From positions 1 to 64,000 of the forward strand of contig CAUJNA010000851.1 of the NCBI GenBank assembly GCA_963377175.1: a DNA stretch of 64,000 nucleotides. Reading direction: 5' to 3'. The DNA comes from Effrenium voratum. Lineage: Eukaryota > Sar > Dinophyceae > Suessiales > Symbiodiniaceae. Of this stretch, positions 1 through 9,059 are shown piece after piece; position 1 is the first letter of the stretch, and each line of letters begins with the position of its first letter. The position numbers were made by a program, and so were the translations under genes. Below the pieces are notes generated by a model that was given only the letters and a program-made list of their open reading frames with translations, was not told the DNA's origin and made no database searches.

Positions 1-290
1 AGTAAGGAAAGGCTGCTTATACACCCCTAATTATTTTGCATTTTTGGTTGCAAAACAGCCAAATTCTTCAACCCGCTGAACGTTTTTCCGATGTCACCGG
101 TCAATGTTACCACTCCGTTTTTGGTGCAAAAAGCGCTGAAAACGGCGAACTCCGAAAAGTGCGTTTTTTCGTGTCCTGCGTCAAAAGTGCAGCCCGGGCC
201 TGCAAATTCGCTCGTTTTCCTCCGAAAACCGGTTCCAGGTGTTCGCCATGCTCCGAAATCCGTATTCTGCCCCGAAAAACCTGCGAATTC

Positions 291-492
291 CAGCCCGCCG
301 AGCTTGTCACCACCGATGTCACCGGTCTCTAACACGTCAGCCCGCCGAGGCACAGCCCAGAGCCAGCCAGCGTCTGACGCGGCAGCCCGCCGAGGTGCAC
401 GTCAGCCCGCCGAGGCTTTTCCACGTAACGCGTCAGCCCGCCGAGCTTGTCACCGCCGAAGTCACCGGTCTCTAACACGTCAGCCCGCCGAG
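291..492. repeat. Short interspersed repeats inside the left TIR
   Basis: The 12-mer CAGCCCGCCGAG occurs six times at irregular spacing (near 291, 340, 381, 402, 434, 479), often preceded by CGT and followed by GC or GG. The right TIR carries the complement at about 23510-23715. These may be terminal binding sites, but nothing here shows that. Confidence 0.7.
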
Positions 493-566
493 GCCCCGGG
501 AGGAATCGAGCCTCCGAAACGTCGCTGCGGAGAGCAGCGCAACGCTTAAACCATCTTACTATGGGC
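491..566 (-). other. tRNA-like sequence in left TIR
   Basis: Read on the minus strand, this stretch has a box-A-like TAGTGAGATGG, a 5-bp anticodon-arm-like stem with a 7-base loop (CTCTCCG), and a perfect T-arm (GGAGG, loop CTCGATT, CCTCC) containing box-B-like GGCTCGATTCC. The acceptor stem pairs poorly, so a functional tRNA is not claimed. The mirror copy is in the right TIR. Confidence 0.5.
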
Positions 567-836
567 TCTCGCTACCTGTCCAAAACGGCGCTTTTTGGCC
601 CAAAAACACGGTCATCGACGATGTCACCGCTTTGTCACCGCTCTCTCTTTGGGGCCGAAAAGTGCGCAAAAGGCTTGGAAAAGCAAGGCCGGCTCCGCGG
701 CTTCGGTCTTGGGAACTTTGCTGAAGGAGCTCAAAACGGTGAGCTTCTTCAAATTCGCAGGTTGGGTGTTGCGCTGGCGTTCGCCTAAGAATTTGCAGAT
801 TCTCACTGTTTGAGAAGCTGCTGAAAAGTCTTCCCG

Positions 837-1742
837 TTACAAATTCCACGCCAACGTGCGGGTCTGGTGCGGGCCTGGTGCGGCCCTGGCAATCCTGTGT
901 TGGCCACAGGATTGCTGCCTCAATCCTGCGGCACACACAGGATTGCTCCGGCCATTCCTGTCGCTACAGCAGGATTGCCCTGATGCAGCACCAGCAGCTC
1001 TGGCTTGGAGCTGTTCTTGCCCGAGCACAGCCTTGTGATGGAGCCGGCTGCTGTAGAGCTCCCAGGCTTCAGGCACGTCGTTTATGCTTACGAGGAAGGG
1101 CAGGCCGCTTGCGAAGAGCGCGTCTCGGAGCTCCAAGTGGAAGGCCAGGTCATGCCCCCGCCTTCTCGTGCCATAGTAGTTCATGCTGCGGCCTGGGAAG
1201 ATGTAGGGAGGATCGGCGTAGATACAATGCCGCGGCGCTTGGCTGGGCAGAGCGCGTAGATGGGCCAGCGCGTCCTGGCATCGCACGGTCACGTTTGGGG
1301 GAGGCCGTTGCAGACGCCGCACGCTGCTCAGCGCCAGTGGCCGCTGCTGTGCGAAGGAGCCCCACTTTCCCGAGAAGCTGTTGCGCAGCAGGACGTATGA
1401 GCAGGCGGCCCGGCGCCCGGCGCGGCCTCTCTGAGTGCCCGGCAGGAGGCGACTGAAGTGGAAGCGCCTGTCTATCTTGCGCCCCGCCAGGCGCAGCAAG
1501 GAGCGCAGGAAGACCGGGTCTTGCCTTAAGTAGCAGCGGTGCAGGTTTGCGACGGGCTCGAAGGCGTCGACACCACGCACCTCCAGGGCTGGACGCCGGG
1601 TTGCGAGGTAGTACTCCAGCTTTCCAGAGCCGATGAAGGGAGAGTGAAGCACAGCGACGTCCCCCAGCAGCCGGTCCACGTGTGGGGCCAACCGGGATTT
1701 GCTTCCCATGTACTTCAGCCGCATGCCAGCCTTTAGATTCAT
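837..1742 (-). CDS. Dam-like N6-adenine DNA methyltransferase
   Basis: Predicted to methylate adenine N6 in DNA using S-adenosylmethionine. The N-terminus (LKYMGSKSRL) matches the Dam-family opening, HSPFIGSGKLEYYL corresponds to the FxGxG SAM site, YADPPYIFPGRSMNYYGTR contains the catalytic DPPY, and FLVSINDVPEAWELY matches the family's late motif. I chose the start at 1742 because the methylase fold begins a few residues later and the upstream frame runs into the divergent ATPase gene. The last ~60 residues look like translated repeat, so the true end may have moved. It diverges from the ATPase gene with ~55 bases between starts. A second, damaged copy lies at 38640-39364. Viral Dam-like enzymes often mark own DNA; that role is inferred. 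Confidence 0.82.
   Translation of the reverse strand: MNLKAGMRLKYMGSKSRLAPHVDRLLGDVAVLHSPFIGSGKLEYYLATRRPALEVRGVDAFEPVANLHRCYLRQDPVFLRSLLRLAGRKIDRRFHFSRLLPGTQRGRAGRRAACSYVLLRNSFSGKWGSFAQQRPLALSSVRRLQRPPPNVTVRCQDALAHLRALPSQAPRHCIYADPPYIFPGRSMNYYGTRRRGHDLAFHLELRDALFASGLPFLVSINDVPEAWELYSSRLHHKAVLGQEQLQARAAGAASGQSCCSDRNGRSNPVCAAGLRQQSCGQHRIARAAPGPHQTRTLAWNL
889..918. repeat. Hairpin of the CACAGGATTGC family
   Basis: GCAATCCTGTG and CACAGGATTGC form a perfect 11-bp inverted repeat around a short loop. Further partial copies follow to about 985. The same motif lies beside the adenine methylase of the second element (38450-38640), so it belongs to the spacer next to that gene. Confidence 0.7.
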
Positions 1743-1797
1743 TCCGGTCTCACTGCCCGGCTTCCCCGCGTCGAATTTGGGAAGTAAGGCAAAGGAG

Positions 1798-2589
1798 ATG
1801 GGGAAGATCAAGCTGTTTCCTACGGCAGAGTACAGCAGCAAACAGCCCTCGGACCCCGTGGTGCCCCTGGTACCATGTACGGGCATCTTCCTCGGCCCCA
1901 GCAAGTCCGGCAAAACAGTGGCGCTGATCAGCATGATTCTGGAGCAATACCGCGGAGTCTTCGAGAAAATCTATATCTTCAGTCCGTCCATCAATATCGA
2001 CGATGGCTGGATCCCCGTCAAGACGTACATAGAGGAGGACCTGGGGGTGAATACCGAACGGGAGAGGGCCTACTACGACGAGTGGGACGAGGCAGCGCTG
2101 CGGGACATCATCCAGAGGCAGCGCAAGACCACCGAGACATCCAAGAAGTTGGAGATGAAGAAGCTGTATCAGGTGCTGATAATCTGCGACGACTTCGCAG
2201 ATAGCCCACAGCTGCACAAGGCCCACGGCGCCCTGGACACGCTCTTTATCAGGGGTCGGCACCTCCAAATCAGCACCTGGGTGAGCTCACAGAAGCTGAG
2301 GCTAATCAGCGCAGCCGTGCGGGTCAATCAGCAATTCCTCTGCTGCTGGAGGCTGCGCAACCAGCACGAGCTGGAGGCCGTCATCGAAGAGCTCAGCGCC
2401 CTGCTGCCGAAGGACACGCTGCACAGGATCTACGAGCAGGCGACCCGAGAGCCCTACAGCTTCCTCTTCGTCTACTACCTCAAGCCAAAGAATGAGATGT
2501 TCTACTTGCGCTTCGAAGAGCGCTTCGCTCTGGTAAAAGAAGCCGATGGGAGCGGCGCTCAGCTTCCTGGGCCAGAAGCTGTTCGCTAG
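1798..2589 (+). CDS. FtsK/HerA-type genome-packaging ATPase
   Basis: Predicted to pump the DNA genome into preformed capsids by ATP hydrolysis, as A32-like ATPases do in Polintons and related viruses. The 263-residue protein has Walker A GPSKSGKT at residues 33-40, a Walker B strand ending in DD (VLIICDDF) near 125, and STWVSSQ, a sensor-like motif, near 160. The start MGKIKLFP is preserved in the second element's copy (39545-40357, roughly 88% identical). Its 3' end overlaps the next gene by 44 bases in another frame, suggesting co-expression with the capsid genes. The protein is intact here. Confidence 0.9.
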   Translation: MGKIKLFPTAEYSSKQPSDPVVPLVPCTGIFLGPSKSGKTVALISMILEQYRGVFEKIYIFSPSINIDDGWIPVKTYIEEDLGVNTERERAYYDEWDEAALRDIIQRQRKTTETSKKLEMKKLYQVLIICDDFADSPQLHKAHGALDTLFIRGRHLQISTWVSSQKLRLISAAVRVNQQFLCCWRLRNQHELEAVIEELSALLPKDTLHRIYEQATREPYSFLFVYYLKPKNEMFYLRFEERFALVKEADGSGAQLPGPEAVR

Positions 2590-3448
2590 CTCTACGCTCA
2601 TCAATGCGAGGTGCGAGAATATCTCCTGCTGCACCTCCGTCGCAGCAGTCCCGCCGCCCGTCGTTCGCAGAACGGGTGGCTTCCTAAAGAAAAGAATGAC
2701 GACGATCTACGTGGACAGCCGCAAGAGGGTAGCCGGCTCGGACAGCGACTTCGAGGTAGACCTGGGAGAGTCCCTGCACCTGCAGAGCGACGCCAGGCTG
2801 GCCGTCTACAAGATCAGAATCGCCGACTTCCTCTCGACAGACCGGGGCCGCTACCTCTACTGGGTGGACGCCGCGCTCGGCACGCTGAATTGGGCGCTGC
2901 TGCCCGAGGGCGCCTACACGGGCTCCCGGCTGGCCGCCTGGATCAGCTCCAACTTCGCTACTGCTACCTACAGCGAGACCACGAACAGCCTCAGCGTAGC
3001 CTACGACGGCAACCGCCTCATTCTGCACGATCTGGAGCTGCAGCAGCAGTTCCCTAACGCTGTGGACTACCCCACCTCGCCGGCCGCCTCGCCATCCAAG
3101 CCCTTCAGCATCGACCACATGCTCGGCCCGAGCTTCGTCTCCGGCGGGCAGCAGGTCTTCGAGTTCGTGCGCATGATGGCATTCAACGAGGTCTACCTGC
3201 GCTGCCCCCAGCTGGCCAACGCCAGCCGCGTGCTGGGCAATCTGGGGGACGACATCCTGTCCAAGATAACGCTGAAGAGCGGCGTGGGCACCATCGTGGA
3301 GACCGGCTCCGACGACGGGCACTTCATGGCCGTTAGGGGCCCCATCCCCCTGAGACACCTGCGCTTCCGGCTGACAGACCTGGAAGGCCAAGTCGTCCGA
3401 CTGCGGGGCTCGTCGTTGTCCTTCGTGCTGTTTTTGGATCACGTCTAA
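2546..3448 (+). CDS. Penton-type minor capsid protein
   Basis: Predicted single-jelly-roll protein of the capsid vertices. The segment from residue ~51 (TIYVDSRKRVAGSDSDFEVDL) matches the usual N-terminus of Polinton penton proteins, and the C-terminus (LRFRLTDLEGQVVRL, then LSFVLFLDHV) matches their last strands. The obvious start would be the ATG at 2696. I prefer 2546 because the intervening 50 codons are conserved in the second element with about 13 silent and only 2 replacement codon differences. That gives a Cys-containing N-terminal extension overlapping the ATPase end. A truncated and inverted copy lies at 40293-40760. Confidence 0.78.
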   Translation: MGAALSFLGQKLFASSTLINARCENISCCTSVAAVPPPVVRRTGGFLKKRMTTIYVDSRKRVAGSDSDFEVDLGESLHLQSDARLAVYKIRIADFLSTDRGRYLYWVDAALGTLNWALLPEGAYTGSRLAAWISSNFATATYSETTNSLSVAYDGNRLILHDLELQQQFPNAVDYPTSPAASPSKPFSIDHMLGPSFVSGGQQVFEFVRMMAFNEVYLRCPQLANASRVLGNLGDDILSKITLKSGVGTIVETGSDDGHFMAVRGPIPLRHLRFRLTDLEGQVVRLRGSSLSFVLFLDHV

Positions 3449-3496
3449 TTCCCCGAAGGTCTTTCTTTAAAAAAAATATCTTCTATTAAAAAACCG

Positions 3497-4136
3497 ATGA
3501 AGCAAGCGCAACCGGCGCCAAGGCCTAGAGGCAGGCCCCGGGGCAGCAAAAACAAGCCGAAGCCGCCCGAGCTGCCCCAGGCGAAGAGAAAAAGAATGAT
3601 CGAAGACCTGGCGAGGAGAGAAAAATTGATCGACGACCTGCCCATGGAGCCGGCGTATGACTCCCCCTTCCGTCCCAAGAGGCTGAGATTTTCCCACAAA
3701 GCCCAAGACGGCGCCCAAGGCTGCGCCCAAGGCAGCACCCGTGGCCAAGGCAGCGTCCGCGGCCAAGGCAGCACCCAAGGCACCGCCCAAGGCAGCACCC
3801 AAGGCAGCGCCCAAGGCAGCACCCAAGGCAGCGCCCGTGCCCAAGGCAGCGCCCGCGCCCAAGGCAGCACCCAAGGCAGCACCCAAGGCAGTTGCCGCGC
3901 CAGCGCCCAAGCCCAAGGCAGCACCCAAGCCCAAGGCTGCGCCCAAGGCAGCGCCCGTGCCCGAGCCGCAGCTAGAGCCCGAGGTACAGCCCGAGCCCGA
4001 GGTACAGCCCGAGCCCGAGGTACACAGAGAGGTACGGCCCGAGCCCGTAGAAGCGCCTCGGCCGAGCGAGCGCGCCATGCTGGAGAGGCAGTCGGCGTAC
4101 GACCGGCTGACGGCGGGAGCTAGCGTCCTAGTGTAA
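3497..4136 (+). CDS. AT-hook and KAAP-repeat basic core-like protein (frame break)
   Basis: The first frame opens with a basic region containing a canonical AT-hook, RGRPRGSKNKP, at residues ~11-21, then a charged helical part. Near 3690-3700 coding potential passes by one base to another frame that reads dozens of APKAA/PKAAP units, then Glu/Pro-rich EPEVQP units, and ends at 4136 in ERQSAYDRLTAGASVLV. The composition resembles histone H1 tails and viral DNA-condensing core proteins, so a role in packing virion DNA is likely but inferred. Its place between penton and capsid genes supports a virion protein. The frame change may be an assembly indel in the repeat, a mutation, or programmed slippage. 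Confidence 0.6.
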
Positions 4137-4141
4137 AAACC

Positions 4142-4432
4142 ATGATGAGCATAGAGCCTCGCAACGAGCCGCAGATGCTCCGGTGGTTTCGAAAGACGTA
4201 CCCCAGCTACGACCTGCAGCCGCTGCTGCTGAAGCGCCCGCGAGAGCTGGAGGAGGCGAGGGCCTTCAACGCCTGGCTTGGCGAGCGCCGGCTGGCCCAA
4301 GAGGGGCAGCGGCACCTGGATGATGTGAGCCGGCTGACGGAGGCCGTGCACCGCCAGGTACCTCAGCTGCGCTACGCGCGCGCCGAGCGCTGGGGCGTGG
4401 AACGCGCAGCGGGCGAAGTTGCCGCGCAGTAA
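4142..4432 (+). CDS. Small hypothetical protein in capsid gene cluster
   Basis: A 96-residue charged, mostly helical protein that I do not recognise. It begins six bases after the core-like gene stops (MMSIEPRNEPQMLRWF) and ends 11 bases before the next gene, so the three seem to form one tightly packed block. It has no signal peptide, membrane segment or cysteine cluster. Position suggests a minor virion or assembly protein; no function can be assigned. Confidence 0.55.
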   Translation: MMSIEPRNEPQMLRWFRKTYPSYDLQPLLLKRPRELEEARAFNAWLGERRLAQEGQRHLDDVSRLTEAVHRQVPQLRYARAERWGVERAAGEVAAQ

Positions 4433-4443
4433 CCCATAAAGAG

Positions 4444-5678
4444 ATGAAGACGCTTCGGTCCCACGGCTTCAATCAGCGCCCGCGCTTCGAGCAGGTTGTG
4501 GGCTACCTGGAGCGGAACGAGCCGCTGCCCCTGGACCAGCCGGACCGCAAGGCCACCACGTTCGTCACGAGCCACTTCTACTTGGACGATTTCGTGCAGT
4601 CCAGCGAGGACCCCAACCCGCAGCCTCTGCAGCACACGCCCCTGAGGGCGATTCCAGAGGAAGGCTTCCGCACTCCCGCCGAGGCCACGGACGAGGACGT
4701 GCGACTTGCTCGGATGTACCAGGGCTACGGAGGAACCCGCTTTGTCGAGGACGACCTGGCTGGAGACCCCGAGGCCGACGCGCTGACGAACAACGGACAG
4801 GGCCCGCCCTCCATCACGGGCCGTCTACGCAGCGCGGCCGACGGAGCGCAGGCAGCAGCGGACCTTGTGGGCGCAGGAGCGGCAGGGCTCGCGGCGGTGC
4901 AGGCCTTCCGCTCCCAGCTCCCCCAGGACGCTGCCGAGTACGTGCGCCTAAATGTGATGCCCCGCCCAGGGCCGCAGCCGCAGCCGCCGCAGATCATAGG
5001 CCGACCCGACGACGTTGAGCGCCTCCTGGACGAGGCGGGGCAGCGCGCGCAGGAGGTGGAGCGCGGCGCAGCGCAGGCTATAGAGGAGACGGCTGCGGTG
5101 GCCGCAGAGGAGGGTGAGGTAGCCGCTGCCGCCGAGGGCGTGGGCGGGGCCTTTGGCTACTTGGGGGGCCTGGCAGAAGGGCAGCAGCCCTCGCACCTAC
5201 GGCGGGCGAGGTTGCTGGAGCGATGGCTGCCACGGCGGGAGTTGGCGCAGCGGCCACGGCAGGGTTGGCTGTGGGACTCGCAGGCGGCGCAGCCTACGGC
5301 CTGGCCCGCGGCACGGGCTGGGTGCTGGAGAACACGCTCTTCCGGCCTCAGCAGGGTAGTGAGGACGCGGCCGTGCAGGACGTCCGGTCCGCCAACAACA
5401 TGAACGACGCCACGCAGCCCCAGCACTTCACGCTGCGCACCGGCAGCAGCACTTCGGGCAGCCCCGCAAGCAGCCGCGCCTCCTCGCAGTCTGGCTTCCG
5501 AGTCCAGGCGCAGACCAATCACACGCCCCGCCCCTTCTCCTGGGGCCTGAACCCCGTGACTCTGCCTCAGTCCCAGCCGAACTCCCGGGCAAGCTCCCGC
5601 AGCTCGGGGCAGTCGCGCCAGAGCCGCCTGCCTCCGCCGAGCTACGACCAGCTGGCCCGAGACATCGAGGCGGCCTAG
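4444..5678 (+). CDS. Gly/Ala-rich virion-type protein (frame break)
   Basis: The first frame (from MKTLRSHGFNQRPRF) codes for ~240 residues: a charged N-terminal part and an Ala/Glu-rich helical part. Near 5180 coding passes by one base to a frame reading EVAGAMAATAGVGAAATAG and LAVGLAGGAAYGLARG, a Gly/Ala stretch resembling a glycine zipper or membrane-active segment, followed by a Ser/Gln-rich tail ending SYDQLARDIEAA at 5678. The same ending (FDQLARDIEAA) survives at 40765-40860 in the second element, so the two frames form one ~410-residue protein. It lies directly upstream of the major capsid gene. A capsid-internal, membrane-interacting role is speculation from composition and location. 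Confidence 0.6.
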
Positions 5679-5731
5679 ACTCTCCTTCGCCGTACGAACA
5701 AAAATGAGTGTTGCGCTACATGTAAAGAAGC

Positions 5732-7006
5732 ATGGAGGTAGTCACAGCCGGAGCACAGGATGAGTTGATGCAGAGCCTGGACTACAAGCTGAAAACCAGC
5801 AACACCAACTACGTGACCGCACGGCACGACGTGCAGTATTTTCCCAGCTCGCTGAGCTCCTTCTCCCCCGCCACCTCGAGGGTCTGCCGCATTCCTCTGA
5901 CCAGCGGCACCTCGTTCATCGACCCCGAGTCGATCAAGATCGCCTTCAGAGTCAGAAACACGGACGCCACCAACCCGCTGGCGCCTGCCACTCCGAACCC
6001 CGCCTGTTTCATCCAGAGGATCCAGGTCTTCGCCAACGGCCAGCGCTGCGACGACATTAACTACTACGGCCGCACCGTGGCCGTGCATGACCTGCTGAAG
6101 GGCCGCGAGTACAACCAGAACAAGGCCGTGGAGGGCTTCGACGAGGTGAACAACTCTCGGACGCCCCGCGCGGTGCACCAGAGCGGCTACGCGGACGTGC
6201 TGCTGCGCCCCACCATGGTGGGCATCCTGCGCTGCGGGAAGATGCTGCCGCCGCAGCTGAACCTGGTGATAGAGATCGAGTTCGCGGACGCGACGACAGC
6301 GCTGTGGTCCGAGAACGCCGGGGCGCACCCGGCGGGGGCCACGCTGAGCACCGACTTCGAGATCCAGAACGTCCGAGTTCTGGCCTCCCAGATCGTTTTA
6401 GACTCAGCTCTCGTGGAGTCGTTCAACCGCGTGCTTTTGTCAGGCAGGTCCCTGGTGTTCAGCTACCCCACGGTGCACACGCAGCAGTCCACAGTGCCTC
6501 CGGGCGTGGCGGAGCACAACGTCACCGTGGCGCGCGCCTTCACGAAACTCATGGGAGCGTTCGTGACTTTTTGGGACAACGACGCGGGCTCTAAGATCCA
6601 CCTGCTGGCCACCCCGGGGCAGGACGTGGCCCCCATCGGAGCGGCCAGGCAGGAAGACAGTCTCCTGGAGTCGCAGATGCAGCTGGGCAGCCTGCAGTAC
6701 CCGCACAACCCCATGAAGGGAGCCTCGGAGCACTTCCACTTCCTCTCGGTCCTTGCGGGGACCTACGATGACACGGTGCGCAACATCGACATCGACCGCG
6801 CTGGCTACCTGCGCCACAGCTTCATCGCGGGCTTCCCGACGGAGCGAGTGCCCAAGATGCCCCTCAGTGGCGTCAGCACCCGCTCGGGCGACCTGGCTCG
6901 TTTCACCTTCAAGGCGCTCGACGGCACGATGACGGACGTGTTCATCCACCTGATAGCCTATCAGCTGGTGACGCTCTCTGGCACGGGAGTCTCCGTGCTT
7001 GACTAG
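5732..7006 (+). CDS. Double-jelly-roll major capsid protein
   Basis: Predicted to trimerise into the hexagonal capsomers of the shell. The 424-residue length is usual for Polinton capsid proteins. The N-terminal half has strand-rich segments such as RIPLTSGTSFIDPESIKIAF and IQVFANGQRCDDINYYGRT; the second half carries SGRSLVFSYP, FHFLSVLAGTYDD and GDLARFTFKALDG, and it ends LVTLSGTGVSVLD. A 5'-truncated copy at 60100-60447 encodes an identical C-terminal 109 residues with only silent base changes, strong evidence for selection on the protein. A heavily deleted copy lies at 49565-50118. Downstream are a tRNA-like sequence and a satellite, an order shared with the third fragment. Confidence 0.85.
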   Translation: MEVVTAGAQDELMQSLDYKLKTSNTNYVTARHDVQYFPSSLSSFSPATSRVCRIPLTSGTSFIDPESIKIAFRVRNTDATNPLAPATPNPACFIQRIQVFANGQRCDDINYYGRTVAVHDLLKGREYNQNKAVEGFDEVNNSRTPRAVHQSGYADVLLRPTMVGILRCGKMLPPQLNLVIEIEFADATTALWSENAGAHPAGATLSTDFEIQNVRVLASQIVLDSALVESFNRVLLSGRSLVFSYPTVHTQQSTVPPGVAEHNVTVARAFTKLMGAFVTFWDNDAGSKIHLLATPGQDVAPIGAARQEDSLLESQMQLGSLQYPHNPMKGASEHFHFLSVLAGTYDDTVRNIDIDRAGYLRHSFIAGFPTERVPKMPLSGVSTRSGDLARFTFKALDGTMTDVFIHLIAYQLVTLSGTGVSVLD

Positions 7007-7009
7007 TAA

Positions 7010-7090
7010 GGGTCCATAGCTCAATTGGTAGAGGCTCTACAGCTCCGAAGCCTGGAGGCCGCAGGCTCGATTCCTCCCGGGCACGGATCA
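7010..7090 (+). other. tRNA-like sequence directly after the capsid gene
   Basis: Begins four bases after the capsid stop codon. It has box-A-like TAGCTCAATTGG, an anticodon-arm-like stem (CTACAG with CTGGAG) and box-B-like GGCTCGATTCC. The acceptor ends and T-stem do not pair well, so it is probably a degenerate or mimic tRNA. The third fragment keeps the same arrangement at 60016-60096. The GGCTCGATTCCTCCCGGG end is shared with the tRNA-like sequence in the TIRs. Confidence 0.55.
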
Positions 7091-7099
7091 TTTTTCGCA

Positions 7100-8935
7100 G
7101 GCGAGTGCCTTTTGGGTATTCATTTTCCTCCCTCTACCCGAGACGGATCTTCCCATTTGCTGGGGGCAAGAAATTGCCGAGACGGATCTTCCAGCCTCCA
7201 GCCCGGTGAGCGCCACTACCTAGGAGACTTTAAATCCAAGGTCCGAGACGGATCTTCCCATTTGCCGGGGGCAAGAAATTGCCGAGACGGATCTTCCCAC
7301 CTCCAGCCCGGTGAGCGCCTCTCCTGGGGGCAAGAAATTGCCGAGACGGATCTTCCCGACCCCAGCCCGGTGAGCGCCACTACCTAGGGGGCTTTTATTC
7401 CAATGGTCCGAGACGGATCTTTCCTTTTGCTGGGAGCAGGAAATCCCCCGAGACGGATCTTCCCGACCCCAGCCCGGTGAGCGCCTCTCCTTAGAGTAAG
7501 AATTAAGCCCAAGGCCCGAGACGGATCTTCCCGACCCCAGCCCGGTGAGCGCCTCTCCTTAGATTAAGAATTGAACCCAAGGCCCGAGACGGATCTTCCC
7601 GACCCCAGCCCGGTGAGCGCCTCTCCTTAGAGTAAGAATTAAACCCAAGGCCCGAGACGGATCTTTCCTTTTGCTGGGAGCAGGTCCCGAGACGGATCTT
7701 CCCGACCCCAGCCCGGTGAGCGCCTCTCCTTAGAGTAAGAATTAAGCCCAAGGCCCGAGACGGATCTTCCCGACCCCAGCCCGGTGAGCGCCTCTCCTTA
7801 GATTAAGAATTAAACCCAAGGCCCGAGACGGATCTTCCCGACCCCAGCCCGGTGAGCGCCTCTCCTTAGAGTAAGAATTAAACCCAAGGTCCGAGACGGT
7901 TCTTCCCGCCTCCAGCCCGGTGAGCGCCACTACCTAGAGGGCCATTTATTCCAAGGTCCGAGACGGTTCTTCCCACCCCCAGCCCGGTGAGCGCCACTCC
8001 TTAGAGTAGGAAATTACCCTGGTCCGAGACGGATCTTTCCCCGAGACGGATCTTCCAGCCCCCCAGCCCGGTGAGCGCCTCTCCTTAAAAGACTTTAATT
8101 CCCAGGTCCGAGACGGTTCTTCCCGCCTCCAGCCCGGTGAGCGCCACTACCTAGAGGGCCATTTATCCCAAGGTCCGAGACGGTTCTTCCCGCCCCCAGC
8201 CCGGTCAGCGCCACTCCTTAGAGTAGGAAATTACCCTGATCCGAGACGGATCTTTCCCCGAGACGGTTCTTCCCGCCTCCAGCCCGGTGAGCGCCACTCC
8301 TTAGGGTAGGAAATTACCCTGGTCCGAGACGGATCTTTCCCCGAGACGGTTCTTCCCGCCTCCAGCCCGGTGAGCGCCTCTCCTTAAAAGACTTTAATTC
8401 CCAGGTCCGAGACGGTTCTTCCCGCCTCCAGCCCGGTGAGCGCCACTACCTAGAGGGCCATCTATTCCAAGGTCCAAGACAGTTCTTCCCACCCCCAGCC
8501 CGGTGAGCGCCACTCCTTAGAGTAGGAAATTACCCTGGTCCGAGACGGATCATTGTTGAGACGGTTCTTCCCGCCTCCAGCCCGGTGAGCGCCACTCCTT
8601 AGGGTAGGAAATTACCCTGGTCCGAGACGGATCATTGTTGAGAGACGGATCTAAAAAAAAACACACCCAGGTCCGAGACGGATCATTGTTGAGAGACGGA
8701 TCATTGTTGAGAGACGGTTCATTGTTGAGAGACGGATCTTAAAAAAACATGCCCAGGTCCGAGACGGATCATTGTTGAGAGACGGATCATTGTTGAGAGA
8801 CGGATCATTGTTGAGAGACGGATCAAAAAAAATATCCTGGCCCGAGACGGATCATTGTTGAGAGACGGATCATTGTTGAGAGACGGATCATTGTTGAGAG
8901 ACGGATCATTGTTGAGAGACGGATCTTTCGGGCTT
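7100..8935. repeat. Satellite downstream of the capsid gene
   Basis: Tandem units of about 68 bases built from GAGACGGATCTTCCCG, CCAGCCCGGTGAGCGCC and TCTCCTTAGA blocks, with variant spacers. From about 8560 it collapses to an 18-base unit (GAGACGGATCATTGTTGA) repeated many times. Open frames in it are repeat artefacts. The same satellite, on the other strand, fills 58640-59990. No genes are seen. Confidence 0.9.
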
Positions 8936-9059
8936 TTTTGGCCTTGGAACTGGAGACAGGCACCAACCAATTTTTGGCTGATGCCCGCATAGAGTTCAGC
9001 GTTTGAGCGGATCGTGCATGGACCGAAGTGTTTGAGCGGATCGATCATAGCCTGTCGCC

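Larger units (their letters stand above)
1..755. repeat. Left terminal inverted repeat
   Basis: These bases recur reverse-complemented at 23235-23990 with scattered mismatches and small indels. The outermost bases are AGTAAGGAAAG on the left and CTTTCCTTACT on the right. Similarity ends just inside the GAGCTTCTTC block near 755. No gene is expected here; the open frames in it are short and mirrored in the other repeat. Confidence 0.93.

Noticed and set aside
7010..7090. A functional tRNA gene
   Set aside because: Boxes A and B are present but acceptor and T stems pair poorly, so it is listed only as tRNA-like.
8560..8930. CRISPR-like appearance of 18-base repeats
   Set aside because: Units are contiguous without unique spacers, and the setting is eukaryotic; it is a satellite.
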